In this document: in pieces, positions 27,301-35,186 of the stretch
Numbering within the stretch: position 1 is the stretch's first letter
How the letters are laid out: the number at the start of each line of letters is the position of its first letter
From: a bacterium
GTDB lineage: Bacteria > AUK180
Assembly (NCBI GenBank): GCA_023144005.1
Contig: JAGLGN010000001.1
Span: forward strand, 1 to 64,000
DNA: 64,000 nucleotides
Direction: 5' to 3'
Program-made: the position numbers and the translations under genes
Notes under the pieces: generated by a model
What the model saw: only the letters and a program-made list of their open reading frames with translations
Told to the model about the DNA's origin: nothing
Databases searched by the model: none

Positions 27301-29779
27301 CAGCGGAATTAAATTCCGTATCTTCGGAATTCAGGGAAATGGTCATAGCGCGGGTCAGGACACCGGAAACAGCAGAGGGTTCGCTGGATAAATACCATAA
27401 TTGCCGGCCGCCGCTACCGGACGATCTCGTGAGCATGGTGGGTGATACATAGCTCTTTGTGCCCTCCATGGTGTCAAGTTCCGCTTCACCGTAGGTATTG
27501 GGGTTGTTGTAGGAATATGCATATTCAGCGGAAATATTGATCGGCTTCGGCTTGAGTTTACTGATAAGTGGGAGCTTGAAAAGAGTATCCTTTAAAAATT
27601 TTTCCGTGATCTTCAATGAAAGATCAACATCCGCCACGAATTTACTCTCCGGTTCTTCCCCCGGCTTGGGGATCTCATCACGGCCCTTCATATATTCTTC
27701 ACTTATAACAGTGGAGCCGATAAAGAAATTAGGGCTTATATTCCACTCGAGCCGATTTCCCAGCACATACTTCTGCTGTGAAGAGAAGAATGGTTCATAT
27801 TCATAATTGATCTCTATCTGGGCATTTCCCTTCAGAACATCATCATTTCGAAAGGTAAGAAAGCCGCTTCGGTAATCGATCGTATAGTCGGTACCGGTCT
27901 TCAATATCGCTCCATCAACCTTGACGACCTCGGAGCCCTCTTTGATATTCGGTGAAAGATAATAAAGCTTCTGCGGAGTATCGTACTTCATTTGGATCTT
28001 GAATCTTGTCTGTGAAATATCAAATGGCGAAGTCAGGCTGTCATTACGGGCATATATTCTTTTATTCGAGCACGCATCTATGATCTCATTGAGTTCCGAG
28101 GCGGAAAGCAGAAACCTTTCTGAATCCGCCATATCCCTGAGGTATCCGGAAACGGTGTCATTATCGGTAAGGTCGAATGGGGTAGCGTCCGGGAAAAAAA
28201 GATAACCGTTGTCAGTATCCAGTATCTCTCTGTCGCGGTCAATGATCCCGTCAAAGTCCTTGTCCAACCCGAAGATGGTCAGGTATTTAATGACCTTGCC
28301 GGTTGTTGTGGTATAGGTGGTATTATCATTATCGGAGTCATTGAGATTAATGATGCTCACACTGATATCATCCGGCGCGATACCCATGACTCCGGTGGAA
28401 TACGCATTCATCAGAGCATTTCCCGTAAAACGGTTCCTCGCGGTCTTGAGGAAGATATATCCTGTTATCGTGTCATTATTGCCGTCGGCGTCAAGGTCAG
28501 AGACCGCGCCGGAATACCAGGCATCGGAGGCGTCTTCATCTATGGCGCCGTCACCGTCATCATCCTCATATCCGTCAGCATCGTCATCTCCCGGAGGATC
28601 TTCATCAACCATGCCGTCATTATCATCATCTGTACCGGGCGGGGGGTCTTCATCAACCATGCCGTCGCCGTCATCATCAACGAATGGATCATACGGCAGG
28701 CCGACATAGAAAAATTCGCCGGTGAGAAGGTCCTCTACCTGAAATGCTGCGATAACAAGGCCGGAATCGTTTATTGATTTCTCCATAAACAGGATCCCGC
28801 GATTTGTGTCCACATAATAATCCTCACCCCGGAGCAATTGTTCAAAATTCCAGATCTGAACTCCTCCCTGTAAAGGCCCTATATTTATCACGGCATCGGT
28901 ATCATTGTTAATTCCATTGGCGTCATCATAGAAGATTATTTCTGAATTCGAAACTATCTGATACCTGCCGTCAAAGCGGCCCTTCAGATCCTGCCAGGCA
29001 TATGAAGACGGTGAAGTGCTTCTGTAAAGGGCATATAATCGATTTTTCTGATAACCGCCGTCATTGAGCTCTCTTTCTGTCTGACTCGTATTTCCTCTAT
29101 ATGTTTTTCCCATGGTTTGATTCTCGGAGATCCCCATTATGGGAAATAATTGCAGTTTTCCCGGAATAAATGCAACATCCTCAAAAACTATTTTGGCTTT
29201 AAGGCCAAAAAAATTCTTTGAATAGGAAACGAATTGTGTATTCGGAATGGAAAGGTTAATATTTCCCGCTTCAATGGATTTCAATATCTCATCCTCTTTT
29301 CCGGCGTATTTCAATGAAATGTTCTGGTTTATGGAATAATTCTGCTGAGTATCGTCATATTTGATCAGGAGATTGAGCCGTTCGCCCACGATACCCTTGA
29401 GATTAAGCTTCATTGACTGATTAAGCTGCAGATCGGTAGACGCATCCCTGTCAGGGTCATTCGGGTATACCTTATGTGAAAGAGAGAAGGAGATGTTCTT
29501 GAAGATATTCAAAGCGATCGAACTTTTAATAGCAGATATCTCCAACTCGGGAATAAAGCCCGTTTTACTCTCGGTAAGTATTAACGCCGGGCGTGGTAAA
29601 AAAGATTTGCGCTTCTTTAAAAATGACTTGTTCTCACCCTCAACCAATTGCGTTTTTGCAGGCGGAACCAAGGCAGCCGCCTCCGATTCTTCGTCAATTT
29701 CGATCATTTCCCCGTACAAGAATAGAGACATAAAGAGAAATATTATCATGCATAAGGTCTTGAATTTTTTACTAAACAT
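24395..29779 (-). CDS. sprA: SprA/Sov-like T9SS outer-membrane translocon protein
   Basis: The 1794-aa protein has a signal peptide and long beta-rich regions. Two segments are characteristic of SprA/Sov, the giant outer-membrane barrel of T9SS. One is LKYAGKEDEILKSIEAGNIN followed by SIPNTQFVSYSKNFFGLKAK near residues 155-200. The other is YYLSPNIKEGSEVVKVDG followed by TDYTIDYRSGFLTFRND near 600. The C-terminal third alternates SYxY-type barrel strands and ends GGNIIF. Unusually, residues of about 365-421 form acidic DDxxDGxxDED repeats like thrombospondin type-3 calcium loops. It is shorter than Bacteroidetes SprA (about 2400 aa). Its promoter is leaderless type, facing a lipoprotein operon. 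Confidence 0.85.
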   Translation of the reverse strand: MFSKKFKTLCMIIFLFMSLFLYGEMIEIDEESEAAALVPPAKTQLVEGENKSFLKKRKSFLPRPALILTESKTGFIPELEISAIKSSIALNIFKNISFSLSHKVYPNDPDRDASTDLQLNQSMKLNLKGIVGERLNLLIKYDDTQQNYSINQNISLKYAGKEDEILKSIEAGNINLSIPNTQFVSYSKNFFGLKAKIVFEDVAFIPGKLQLFPIMGISENQTMGKTYRGNTSQTERELNDGGYQKNRLYALYRSTSPSSYAWQDLKGRFDGRYQIVSNSEIIFYDDANGINNDTDAVINIGPLQGGVQIWNFEQLLRGEDYYVDTNRGILFMEKSINDSGLVIAAFQVEDLLTGEFFYVGLPYDPFVDDDGDGMVDEDPPPGTDDDNDGMVDEDPPGDDDADGYEDDDGDGAIDEDASDAWYSGAVSDLDADGNNDTITGYIFLKTARNRFTGNALMNAYSTGVMGIAPDDISVSIINLNDSDNDNTTYTTTTGKVIKYLTIFGLDKDFDGIIDRDREILDTDNGYLFFPDATPFDLTDNDTVSGYLRDMADSERFLLSASELNEIIDACSNKRIYARNDSLTSPFDISQTRFKIQMKYDTPQKLYYLSPNIKEGSEVVKVDGAILKTGTDYTIDYRSGFLTFRNDDVLKGNAQIEINYEYEPFFSSQQKYVLGNRLEWNISPNFFIGSTVISEEYMKGRDEIPKPGEEPESKFVADVDLSLKITEKFLKDTLFKLPLISKLKPKPINISAEYAYSYNNPNTYGEAELDTMEGTKSYVSPTMLTRSSGSGGRQLWYLSSEPSAVSGVLTRAMTISLNSEDTEFNSAENKFRFYHITNDGDSRPITQDDTFDLYSENPLKTSLVIKLDESDSWGGITNCISSSLMDISQRSTLDFWIKNTGAATIATLHIDIGLISEDADADALNDSEDTLIVNGRLDEVDGISEDIGIEFNGFASGPVTYGAGDNYLQKEDLDGNGLVDFADRYYSYSISVPGPNDGNDGWVFYSIPLNLDNPATDTYGNPAATSVKYLRLWVETTSGPVQIKIQDLGISGSQWEKGRVIDGDLIEYFNLSNASKDDPAFGDAFFDEDDITDREALLIDYYITGNSTQPHTGYTEKNESKAINISNYKFFEISSRSVSHFPDTAAYTLYFRMGIDENNYWRFPLAQPSFGSWTPNEVDIKQIDARVADGSYSKEGNPSLYNVKYMAIELETETTIEGRILINNIILKSPEVLRDSAYRAAVSTELPGLGPVSVSYSNVGGNFSSLGSSRTGRDQEVISANLTLNSIKYLPITVGYSSSASTLQEIINISDSGVADYRSESENFRITTNMDLGKLLWSKLPSISYSYSNRQNKAYGIRDEDALLKSNAINEIHNVSVKIRNMLFILQNINISGGRNIVLKKFNQDYDNTDTDSFDARNNATLNFDIKHLKLKNTFVYNDTEKDGFKQNDNMSYNLSTSLKLLKHFLQPNITVKSALTRTYYKSAEEDTTNVKFSTNVSISNRMSLSTIFRKTKFLSLGTININASYDYSTASEISSWAGIFPVEDAVKIITDQFEDEIFNNLSVQERIAFSMNYNPLSFIALSGNYNYRRADTVKLGSSYSDFTHSLVSNASITKLDKFFKFLKRTSLTLGFNYTSNEKSNSNYRLETFTPSATFPINFSSKLNQSLRVSYSHRVETTSNIAGLIQSFQGNLTLSSSWNYRMDLKYGLKIPFVKKKIKLKNSVNTKLAFSMSMLRSDKINATESNNINVNGGFDYRFSKNFVFNSNISYTIYDNLNEVRLDYREFKITFGGNIIF

Positions 29780-29788
29780 TTATATAAT
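29760..29788 (+). promoter_or_regulatory. Promoter of the 29801-33521 signalling operon
   Basis: TTGAAT (29760-29765) and TATAAT (29783-29788) are 17 bp apart. The ATG at 29801 is 12 bp beyond the -10 box without a Shine-Dalgarno sequence, predicting a leader of about 5 nt. Confidence 0.7.
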
Positions 29789-29817
29789 ATTCTAACAACA
29801 ATGTTGAACTATTACAA
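29789..29817 (-). promoter_or_regulatory. Promoter of sprA, head-to-head with the plus-strand promoter
   Basis: Minus-strand TTGTAA (29812-29817) and TAGAAT (29789-29794) are 17 bp apart. The sprA ATG at 29779 lies 9 bp past the -10 box with no Shine-Dalgarno sequence. The -10 boxes of the two opposing promoters are adjacent. Confidence 0.65.
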
Positions 29818-30667
29818 GGGCATTGCACTTATTCTTCTCTCCTGTTTATTGTCTTTTTCCTGCAATAAGAATGCCATGGAATACTCAGACTCTATAATGT
29901 TCACGGCAAACACTATGGGATATACCGAACACTGCGGTTGTAAAGTAAAAAGAGGCGGGATTGCCGAGAGAGCTACTCTTTTGAAAGAAATTTCCAAGAA
30001 TTCGGAAAGTGTATTTATTCTTGACGCAGGGAATTCCATTTCCTCAATACAGGTACCGAGCACGAAGCTCTTAGAATTATATGAATCACTTGACTATGAC
30101 GCCTATTTCATCACCGCATACGAATATAGGAAACTCGTAAAATTCTTTGCCTCCGAAATAGAGAATTCCCCGATACTCTTCTCTTCATTCACATTGCTGA
30201 ATAAAGATGGGAAGCAAATGTTCAAACCATATATCGAAAGGACGGTAAACGACGAAAATATCCTCTTCATTTCACTTACGGGACATACTAATATCCCCTC
30301 ATATTATGAAGATATGCATCTTATGGATAAGGAGACCGCAAAGAAAGGTCTGAAAGAACTGGCCGGACAATATGACGGAGTATTCCTGATCACCGATTTT
30401 CCCCGGATAGAATATGAGTTATTTGAAATGGGCGTAAAGAATATCCGATTTGCCTTTCATCTTGACCTTCTGCATGAAAAGGGGCGGGCGAAGATAAACG
30501 ATGCCGGCGGAGTGTCAATGCTTCTGCCTTCCGACGGAAAGTTTTTCTGGCATATCGGATTCTTGAGATCGCCCGAAGAGCAGGAAGCAGAAGAAAGGTT
30601 CACTTTGTTTGATGTCAGGGACGGCCTTGAAAAAGACAAAGACCTGATACGCCTTATGGAGAAATAA
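29801..30667 (+). CDS. UshA-like lipoprotein with CGC motif
   Basis: The 288-aa protein has a lipoprotein signal (lipobox LSFSC). It then has FTANTMGYTEHCGCK followed by GGIAERATLL, the same family signature as 18048-19325, here with the canonical CGC. The family is metallophosphoesterase-related, but DxH and the later NHE/GHxH metal motifs of UshA are not visible, so it is probably non-catalytic or divergent. It opens an operon with an FHA protein, a cyclase and a membrane protein, suggesting an envelope sensor. The start ATG lacks a ribosome-binding site, consistent with a nearly leaderless mRNA. Confidence 0.65.
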   Translation: MLNYYKGIALILLSCLLSFSCNKNAMEYSDSIMFTANTMGYTEHCGCKVKRGGIAERATLLKEISKNSESVFILDAGNSISSIQVPSTKLLELYESLDYDAYFITAYEYRKLVKFFASEIENSPILFSSFTLLNKDGKQMFKPYIERTVNDENILFISLTGHTNIPSYYEDMHLMDKETAKKGLKELAGQYDGVFLITDFPRIEYELFEMGVKNIRFAFHLDLLHEKGRAKINDAGGVSMLLPSDGKFFWHIGFLRSPEEQEAEERFTLFDVRDGLEKDKDLIRLMEK

Positions 30668-30668
30668 T

Positions 30669-31460
30669 ATGATGAAATTTATCTACTTTACTTCTGGAAT
30701 ACTTGAAGGGTCCGGATTTCCTCTGAAGGACGGAATGACCGTGGGCAGAGCGCCGGAAAATAATGTAGTGATCAAGGACAATTTTGTTTCGAAGCTTCAT
30801 TCCGCTTTTTCTGAACGATCCGGAGATATGTATCTGATTGACAAAAAGTCCCATAACGGCATCTTCGTAAATAATCTGAAGTATCGCGTTAAAAGACTTC
30901 ATCCCGGAGACAGGATCAAGATCGGGAAAAATATCTTCATCTACTACGAAGGGGAAGAGGACCTTCTGAACAGGGAGTATGAGCTGTTTAAGACCGATAA
31001 AAAAGTCCATGTAAAAGATGAACTGCTGAAGATCGCTGAATTCCATGAAAAATATTTGAAGATATTTTACCGCATTATTTCCCCTTACCTTCAATCAAAA
31101 GACAGCAATCTCTTCTGGAAGACGCTGAAAGATATCATATATCGTTTTAATATTGAGAATTTCCTTTTGGCCCGCATAAAGGATAATAAACTGGAAAAAA
31201 CCGATATCATGACCTCATTCTATGATAAAGCACCTCAGATCAAGCCGGAGATCATAGAAATACTGAAGCAGGAGCAGGTCGTAACCCTGGTCAGGGGGGT
31301 GAAATCCATTAAACTGAGAGAATATCTTCTTCTGTACCCATATCAAAGAGGCGGGAAATATTATGTTTGGGTACTGGGGCGTTTTGTGCAGGGGGAAATG
31401 GATCAGGAAGATCTTAATCAATTATACTTCACCGGCCTAATCCTTTCATTTTTAAAGTGA
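30669..31460 (+). CDS. FHA domain protein with GAF-like C-terminal region
   Basis: The 263-aa protein begins with an FHA domain: TVGRAPENNVVIKD, then SKLHSAF and SHNGIFVNN, the phosphothreonine-recognition loops near residues 23-80. The remaining ~160 residues look like a divergent GAF-type sensor (IYRFNIENFLLARIKDN). The architecture implies binding of a phosphorylated partner, though no Ser/Thr kinase gene is seen in the window. The next gene, a nucleotide cyclase, overlaps its stop by GTGA, so the two are translationally coupled and probably work together. Confidence 0.85.
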   Translation: MMKFIYFTSGILEGSGFPLKDGMTVGRAPENNVVIKDNFVSKLHSAFSERSGDMYLIDKKSHNGIFVNNLKYRVKRLHPGDRIKIGKNIFIYYEGEEDLLNREYELFKTDKKVHVKDELLKIAEFHEKYLKIFYRIISPYLQSKDSNLFWKTLKDIIYRFNIENFLLARIKDNKLEKTDIMTSFYDKAPQIKPEIIEILKQEQVVTLVRGVKSIKLREYLLLYPYQRGGKYYVWVLGRFVQGEMDQEDLNQLYFTGLILSFLK

Positions 31461-32131
31461 GTGACGAGAAACTTTTCGAAATAGTTGATTTTGTTCGCGG
31501 TGACAATGTAGTAATAGCGTTTATTGACCTTTGCGGCTTCACCAAAATGGTTGACAAGGCGGTGAACGCGGATTCAGAGAACAGGATCATCACGATCCTC
31601 AATAATTTCTATAAATTCTCTTCTCAATCTGTTTATTCACACGAGGGAGTTATCGATAAATTCCTGGGTGACGGAATAATGGCTTTGTTCGGAAGTATAT
31701 TCAACCGGAATTACGAAATGGATTCCCGGGACTTTCTTCTTAAAGCTGTCGAGGCCTCCCTTACCATCAGCACTTTCATGGACATCCTGGGGGGAGACAT
31801 CGGAATTCCCCTGAAGATATCAACAGGGATATGGATGGGTGATGTTTTTATGGGGTTCTCATCCTCACAAGGGCAGAACGGAGAAGTATCAGTGATCGGT
31901 GACCCGGTGAATGTTGCGTCGAGGCTGCAGAAATCCTCTGAAGAAAATCAACTTCTGATCCCCTTCATTCCCGATGTGGATTTCAAAAAAAAATTGGATC
32001 TTATTATAAAACCTTACGGCATGGTGAAGATCTACGATAAAATAGAGGTCAAAGGCAAGGGCAGGCCGCTCAATGTTTTCAAAATACTGCCCGAAGAACT
32101 CTATTGGGACAGGAAAGATGAAAAAACATAA
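31457..32131 (+). CDS. Class III adenylate/guanylate cyclase
   Basis: This 224-aa protein is essentially a stand-alone class III cyclase catalytic domain. The first metal aspartate is in IAFIDLCGFTK, the second in DKFLGDGIMALFG, and the ribose and transition-state residues are in IGDPVNVASRLQ. It has no membrane segment or sensor of its own, so control probably comes from the translationally coupled FHA/GAF-like protein. The substrate (ATP or GTP) cannot be decided from sequence alone. The start is GTG overlapping the upstream stop. Confidence 0.88.
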   Translation: MSDEKLFEIVDFVRGDNVVIAFIDLCGFTKMVDKAVNADSENRIITILNNFYKFSSQSVYSHEGVIDKFLGDGIMALFGSIFNRNYEMDSRDFLLKAVEASLTISTFMDILGGDIGIPLKISTGIWMGDVFMGFSSSQGQNGEVSVIGDPVNVASRLQKSSEENQLLIPFIPDVDFKKKLDLIIKPYGMVKIYDKIEVKGKGRPLNVFKILPEELYWDRKDEKT

Positions 32132-33521
32132 TAGGCTAATAACATCGGCATTCTTATTGCTTCTGCTCTTTGTGCACATTTTCTTCTGGTTCTCCCGGCC
32201 GGGATTCACCGCAGCAGAAGGATTGTCATATCGATCTGCGGCGGGAATGGGTATCCTTATGTATATCTTTCAATTTCTGGAACATTATTTGGGCATTTTC
32301 GGCAGCCGAGCCGCGGGATTGTTCTTTTTTATCCTTTTTGCTGTGATCATCTCTTTAAAAAAAGGCGTTTTTACCGCTCTCCTATATACCGCCGCAATGC
32401 TCTCAGTACCGATATTGAATTTCCACATAAGGATCTTCTGCTTCATGCATGCAGCGATCATCGTGTTCTTTTTCTTATCATATTTGAAGGGAAAGATGAA
32501 ACTCCTCACTCCCCTGCTCTCACCTATTGCGGCTATAATGAGGCTGGGAGAGGGAGGAACGGACGGGATCGACCTTATCGGAGCATTTACAGGCATAGCA
32601 ATATTTCTCTTTTTCTCACCGTTCGGGATCCTTGCTTCATCGGGAATAATAATAATGACCCTCTTGTGGGTATTGGCGCGAAGAAGCAGGATTGTATTAA
32701 ATATCGTGATCCTGGCATTTCTTGCAGTAGTTTCTCTCTTATCACTTGAATTTGTGCCTGTGATATCGCATACTGCGGCAATGATCACCGTCTTACTTCT
32801 ATTCTATTCTTTCAATACAAAAGCACTCAGGACATCTGTGCTTCTGATATCCGGGGCTTTTATTATCCTGGGATTTCTTGGGATCACTTTGAGGCCGGTA
32901 AACTTTGATCTTAAAGGAGCCGATTACATGAAGACATCACTTCTATCGATCCCTCATAAGAATATTAAAGAATTCTCCCCATATCTCAATAATGCCATTC
33001 TGTCTGAAGAGCTGTTTTTCCTCGGAGAAGAAAACTTTATTTCATTCCCCGATCTGAACAATCAGGCGCCTCCGGAACAATACAGATACCTGATAATCGA
33101 CCCGTTCTTAAGCAAAACTATTAGCAAGAACCCCACCGGACTGACCAGATTCAGAAGATGGGAGGCGGTTCTTGGATCAATCAGCGGAAATACTAGATCT
33201 GCGGTCTTCGAGAACCCTTATTATTATTTATTGGGAATGATCGCCTATATTGACGATAGGGTCACCGATGAAAGTGTTCTTCTTTCTCCCGAGGCGTACG
33301 CGCTTTTTAAAGGGAACGGGATTTCCATAAACAAAGTCCTCTTCTTTAAAAGCAACACTAATTTCCTGATGAAAACCAAATTCATTCTAATGAAAAAAAG
33401 CATGCTGGACGGCCGTGGCGGGGGTTTATTGAAAGGAATAAAAGCTCGTTTGGATTATGAGAAATGGAAAGTGGTGATGGAAGAAGGAGAGCATATTCTC
33501 CTGAGAAATCCTGCTATGTAA
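32118..33521 (+). CDS. Unknown polytopic membrane protein
   Basis: The 467-aa protein has about eight to ten hydrophobic segments in the first ~260 residues, then a soluble C-terminal domain of ~200 residues without recognisable motifs. I cannot name the family. The start at 32118 is chosen because AGGA precedes it and the first membrane helix follows. The longer in-frame start lies inside the cyclase gene. It overlaps the cyclase gene by 14 bp and is the last gene of the operon, so it may be the membrane output or anchor of the signalling module. Confidence 0.6.
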   Translation: MKKHNRLITSAFLLLLLFVHIFFWFSRPGFTAAEGLSYRSAAGMGILMYIFQFLEHYLGIFGSRAAGLFFFILFAVIISLKKGVFTALLYTAAMLSVPILNFHIRIFCFMHAAIIVFFFLSYLKGKMKLLTPLLSPIAAIMRLGEGGTDGIDLIGAFTGIAIFLFFSPFGILASSGIIIMTLLWVLARRSRIVLNIVILAFLAVVSLLSLEFVPVISHTAAMITVLLLFYSFNTKALRTSVLLISGAFIILGFLGITLRPVNFDLKGADYMKTSLLSIPHKNIKEFSPYLNNAILSEELFFLGEENFISFPDLNNQAPPEQYRYLIIDPFLSKTISKNPTGLTRFRRWEAVLGSISGNTRSAVFENPYYYLLGMIAYIDDRVTDESVLLSPEAYALFKGNGISINKVLFFKSNTNFLMKTKFILMKKSMLDGRGGGLLKGIKARLDYEKWKVVMEEGEHILLRNPAM

Positions 33522-33542
33522 AAAGGGGGGCTCGCGCCCCCC
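33520..33542 (-). terminator. Terminator of the ferredoxin transcript
   Basis: GGGGGGC and GCCCCCC (33525-33542) form a stem with a TCGC loop. On the minus strand the stem is followed by TTTTT (33520-33524), so it terminates the cPGS-ferredoxin operon. On the plus strand it could also mark the 3' end of the convergent operon. Confidence 0.8.
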
Positions 33543-33553
33543 TGCAAAATCCT

Positions 33554-33727
33554 CTACTCGATAACTATACAGCTGGTCGGGCAGTTATCAACAGCTTCCT
33601 GAACACAGTCAGCCGTTTCTTGGGAAATAACATGTGCCTTTCCGTCATCGGTGATCTCAAAGACCTGGGGACAGATAGAAGCGCAAACGCCACATCCGAT
33701 ACATCCATCTTCGTCAATTCTGATCAT
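33554..33727 (-). CDS. Small [4Fe-4S] ferredoxin
   Basis: This 57-aa gene encodes CIGCGVCASICP near the N-terminus and a CPTSC pair at the end, the pattern of single-cluster bacterial ferredoxins. Six cysteines are present at positions 9, 12, 15, 19, 49 and 53, plus one at 41. The start ATG follows GGAGG that overlaps the stop region of the cPGS-like gene, so the two are co-transcribed. It probably carries low-potential electrons; its partner is unknown. Confidence 0.93.
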   Translation of the reverse strand: MIRIDEDGCIGCGVCASICPQVFEITDDGKAHVISQETADCVQEAVDNCPTSCIVIE

Positions 33728-33736
33728 GTTAGCCTC

Positions 33737-35053
33737 CTATAAATTAAATTTATCTTTAAGGACAGTCTCCAGAGAGATATCCTTTTCAGCAAGGTCGTAA
33801 TATACTCTGACATAGGGTTTCTTAATATCAATGATCCTGGTGAGATCAATGGGAGTCGCACCCAGAACGACATCACAATCCACATTATTGATCGTTGTCT
33901 CAAGATCTTTCATTTGTGCCGAACCATAGCCCATCGCCGGTAATATCTGCTCCATATGCGAATACTTCTCGTAGGTGGCTTTAATGGAATCCACCGCATA
34001 TGGGCGGGGATCGATGATCTCGGAAGCCCCGAAATTCTTCGCGGCAATAAATCCCGCACCGTATTCCATTTCACCATGAGTGAGCGTGGGGCCGTCTTCG
34101 ACCACAAGGACTCTTTTCCCTTTTATGGATTCAGTGTCCTTGATCGTAACGGGAGAATCGGCGTGAATGATGACAGCGGCGGGATTATATTTTTTAATAT
34201 TTTCCTCAACCTCTTTTATCTTCTGCGCATCCGCCGAATCTTCTTTATTAATAATGACATAATCGGCGGATCGCAAATTCGTCTCGCCAGGATAATATTT
34301 CACTTCATGTCCCGGCCTGTGAGGATCCGCGATCGTAAAGGTAAGGTCCGCTTTGTAGAATGAAAAGTCATTGTTGCCGCCGTCCCAAAGCACATAATCA
34401 GCTTCCTTCTCGGCTTGCCTGATAATGGATTCATAGTCAACACCGGCATATACGACAGCGCCTCTGTCTATATGGGGCTCATATTCCTCTCTCTCTTCTA
34501 TGGTACATTCATGCTCGTCAAGATCCTCATATGTCGCGAATCTCTGAACCTTCTGTTTCTCAAGGTCACCATAGGGCATCGGATGTCGTATCACAACTAC
34601 TTTTTTCCCGGCGGCTGCCAGAACTTCAAGGATTCTTCTGGTCGTCTGTGATTTCCCGCAACCTGTACGGACCGCCAGGATCGAGATGAGCGGTTTTGAA
34701 GATGCGATCATCGTATCTGAAGGGCCGAGCAGACAAAAGGATGCCCCTGCTGCCTGTACCTTTGATACCTGATGCATCACATACTCGTGAAGCACGTCGG
34801 AATAGGAGAAGTATACTTCCTCAATATTGTGCTCTTTGATGAGTTTGTTCAGGTCTTTCTCATCATAAATAGGAATACCCTGAGGATATAATTCGCCCGC
34901 AAGCGAAGCGGGATATTTTCTGCCTGCGATATCCGGAATCTGGGCAGCGGTAAAACACAATACCTCGAAGCCATCATTATCTCTGAAATAGGTGTTGAAG
35001 TTATGGAAATCCCTTCCTGCCGCACCCATGATCAGAACTCTTCTTTTAGCCAT
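33737..35053 (-). CDS. Cyclic 2,3-diphosphoglycerate synthetase-like GTPase
   Basis: The 438-aa protein matches a family annotated as cyclic 2,3-diphosphoglycerate synthetase-like GTPases. It has an N-terminal Rossmann-like region (VLIMGAAGRDFHNFN), then a P-loop ILAVRTGCGKSQ near residues 124-135, then VLWDGGNNDFSFYKADLTFTI, in which a conserved Asp-rich segment follows the P-loop domain. In archaea the named activity makes a thermoprotectant; bacterial members are mostly uncharacterised, so the activity is uncertain. GGAGG precedes the ATG. A ferredoxin gene follows within 10 bp, a link that is unexplained. Confidence 0.8.
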   Translation of the reverse strand: MAKRRVLIMGAAGRDFHNFNTYFRDNDGFEVLCFTAAQIPDIAGRKYPASLAGELYPQGIPIYDEKDLNKLIKEHNIEEVYFSYSDVLHEYVMHQVSKVQAAGASFCLLGPSDTMIASSKPLISILAVRTGCGKSQTTRRILEVLAAAGKKVVVIRHPMPYGDLEKQKVQRFATYEDLDEHECTIEEREEYEPHIDRGAVVYAGVDYESIIRQAEKEADYVLWDGGNNDFSFYKADLTFTIADPHRPGHEVKYYPGETNLRSADYVIINKEDSADAQKIKEVEENIKKYNPAAVIIHADSPVTIKDTESIKGKRVLVVEDGPTLTHGEMEYGAGFIAAKNFGASEIIDPRPYAVDSIKATYEKYSHMEQILPAMGYGSAQMKDLETTINNVDCDVVLGATPIDLTRIIDIKKPYVRVYYDLAEKDISLETVLKDKFNL

Positions 35054-35101
35054 AATATACCTCCAAAATACATTATTATTTAAATGGGGAAATGTCTTCT
35101 T

Positions 35102-35129
35102 ATAATACCACTTTAAACTTAAAAGTCAA
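35102..35129 (-). promoter_or_regulatory. Promoter of cPGS-like gene
   Basis: Minus-strand TTGACT (35124-35129) and TATTAT (35102-35107), 16 bp apart, with a leader of about 40 nt containing GGAGG. Confidence 0.6.
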
Positions 35130-35152
35130 GCACTCTAAAAATGGTAAATACC

Positions 35153-35181
35153 TTGCTTTTATGCGGATAAAATTATATAAT
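35153..35181 (+). promoter_or_regulatory. Leaderless-type promoter of folD-like gene
   Basis: TTGCTT (35153-35158) and TATAAT (35176-35181) are exactly 17 bp apart. The ATG at 35187 is 5 bp past the -10 box and has no Shine-Dalgarno sequence, so the transcript should start at or beside the A of the ATG. Confidence 0.75.
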
Positions 35182-35186
35182 CGACC

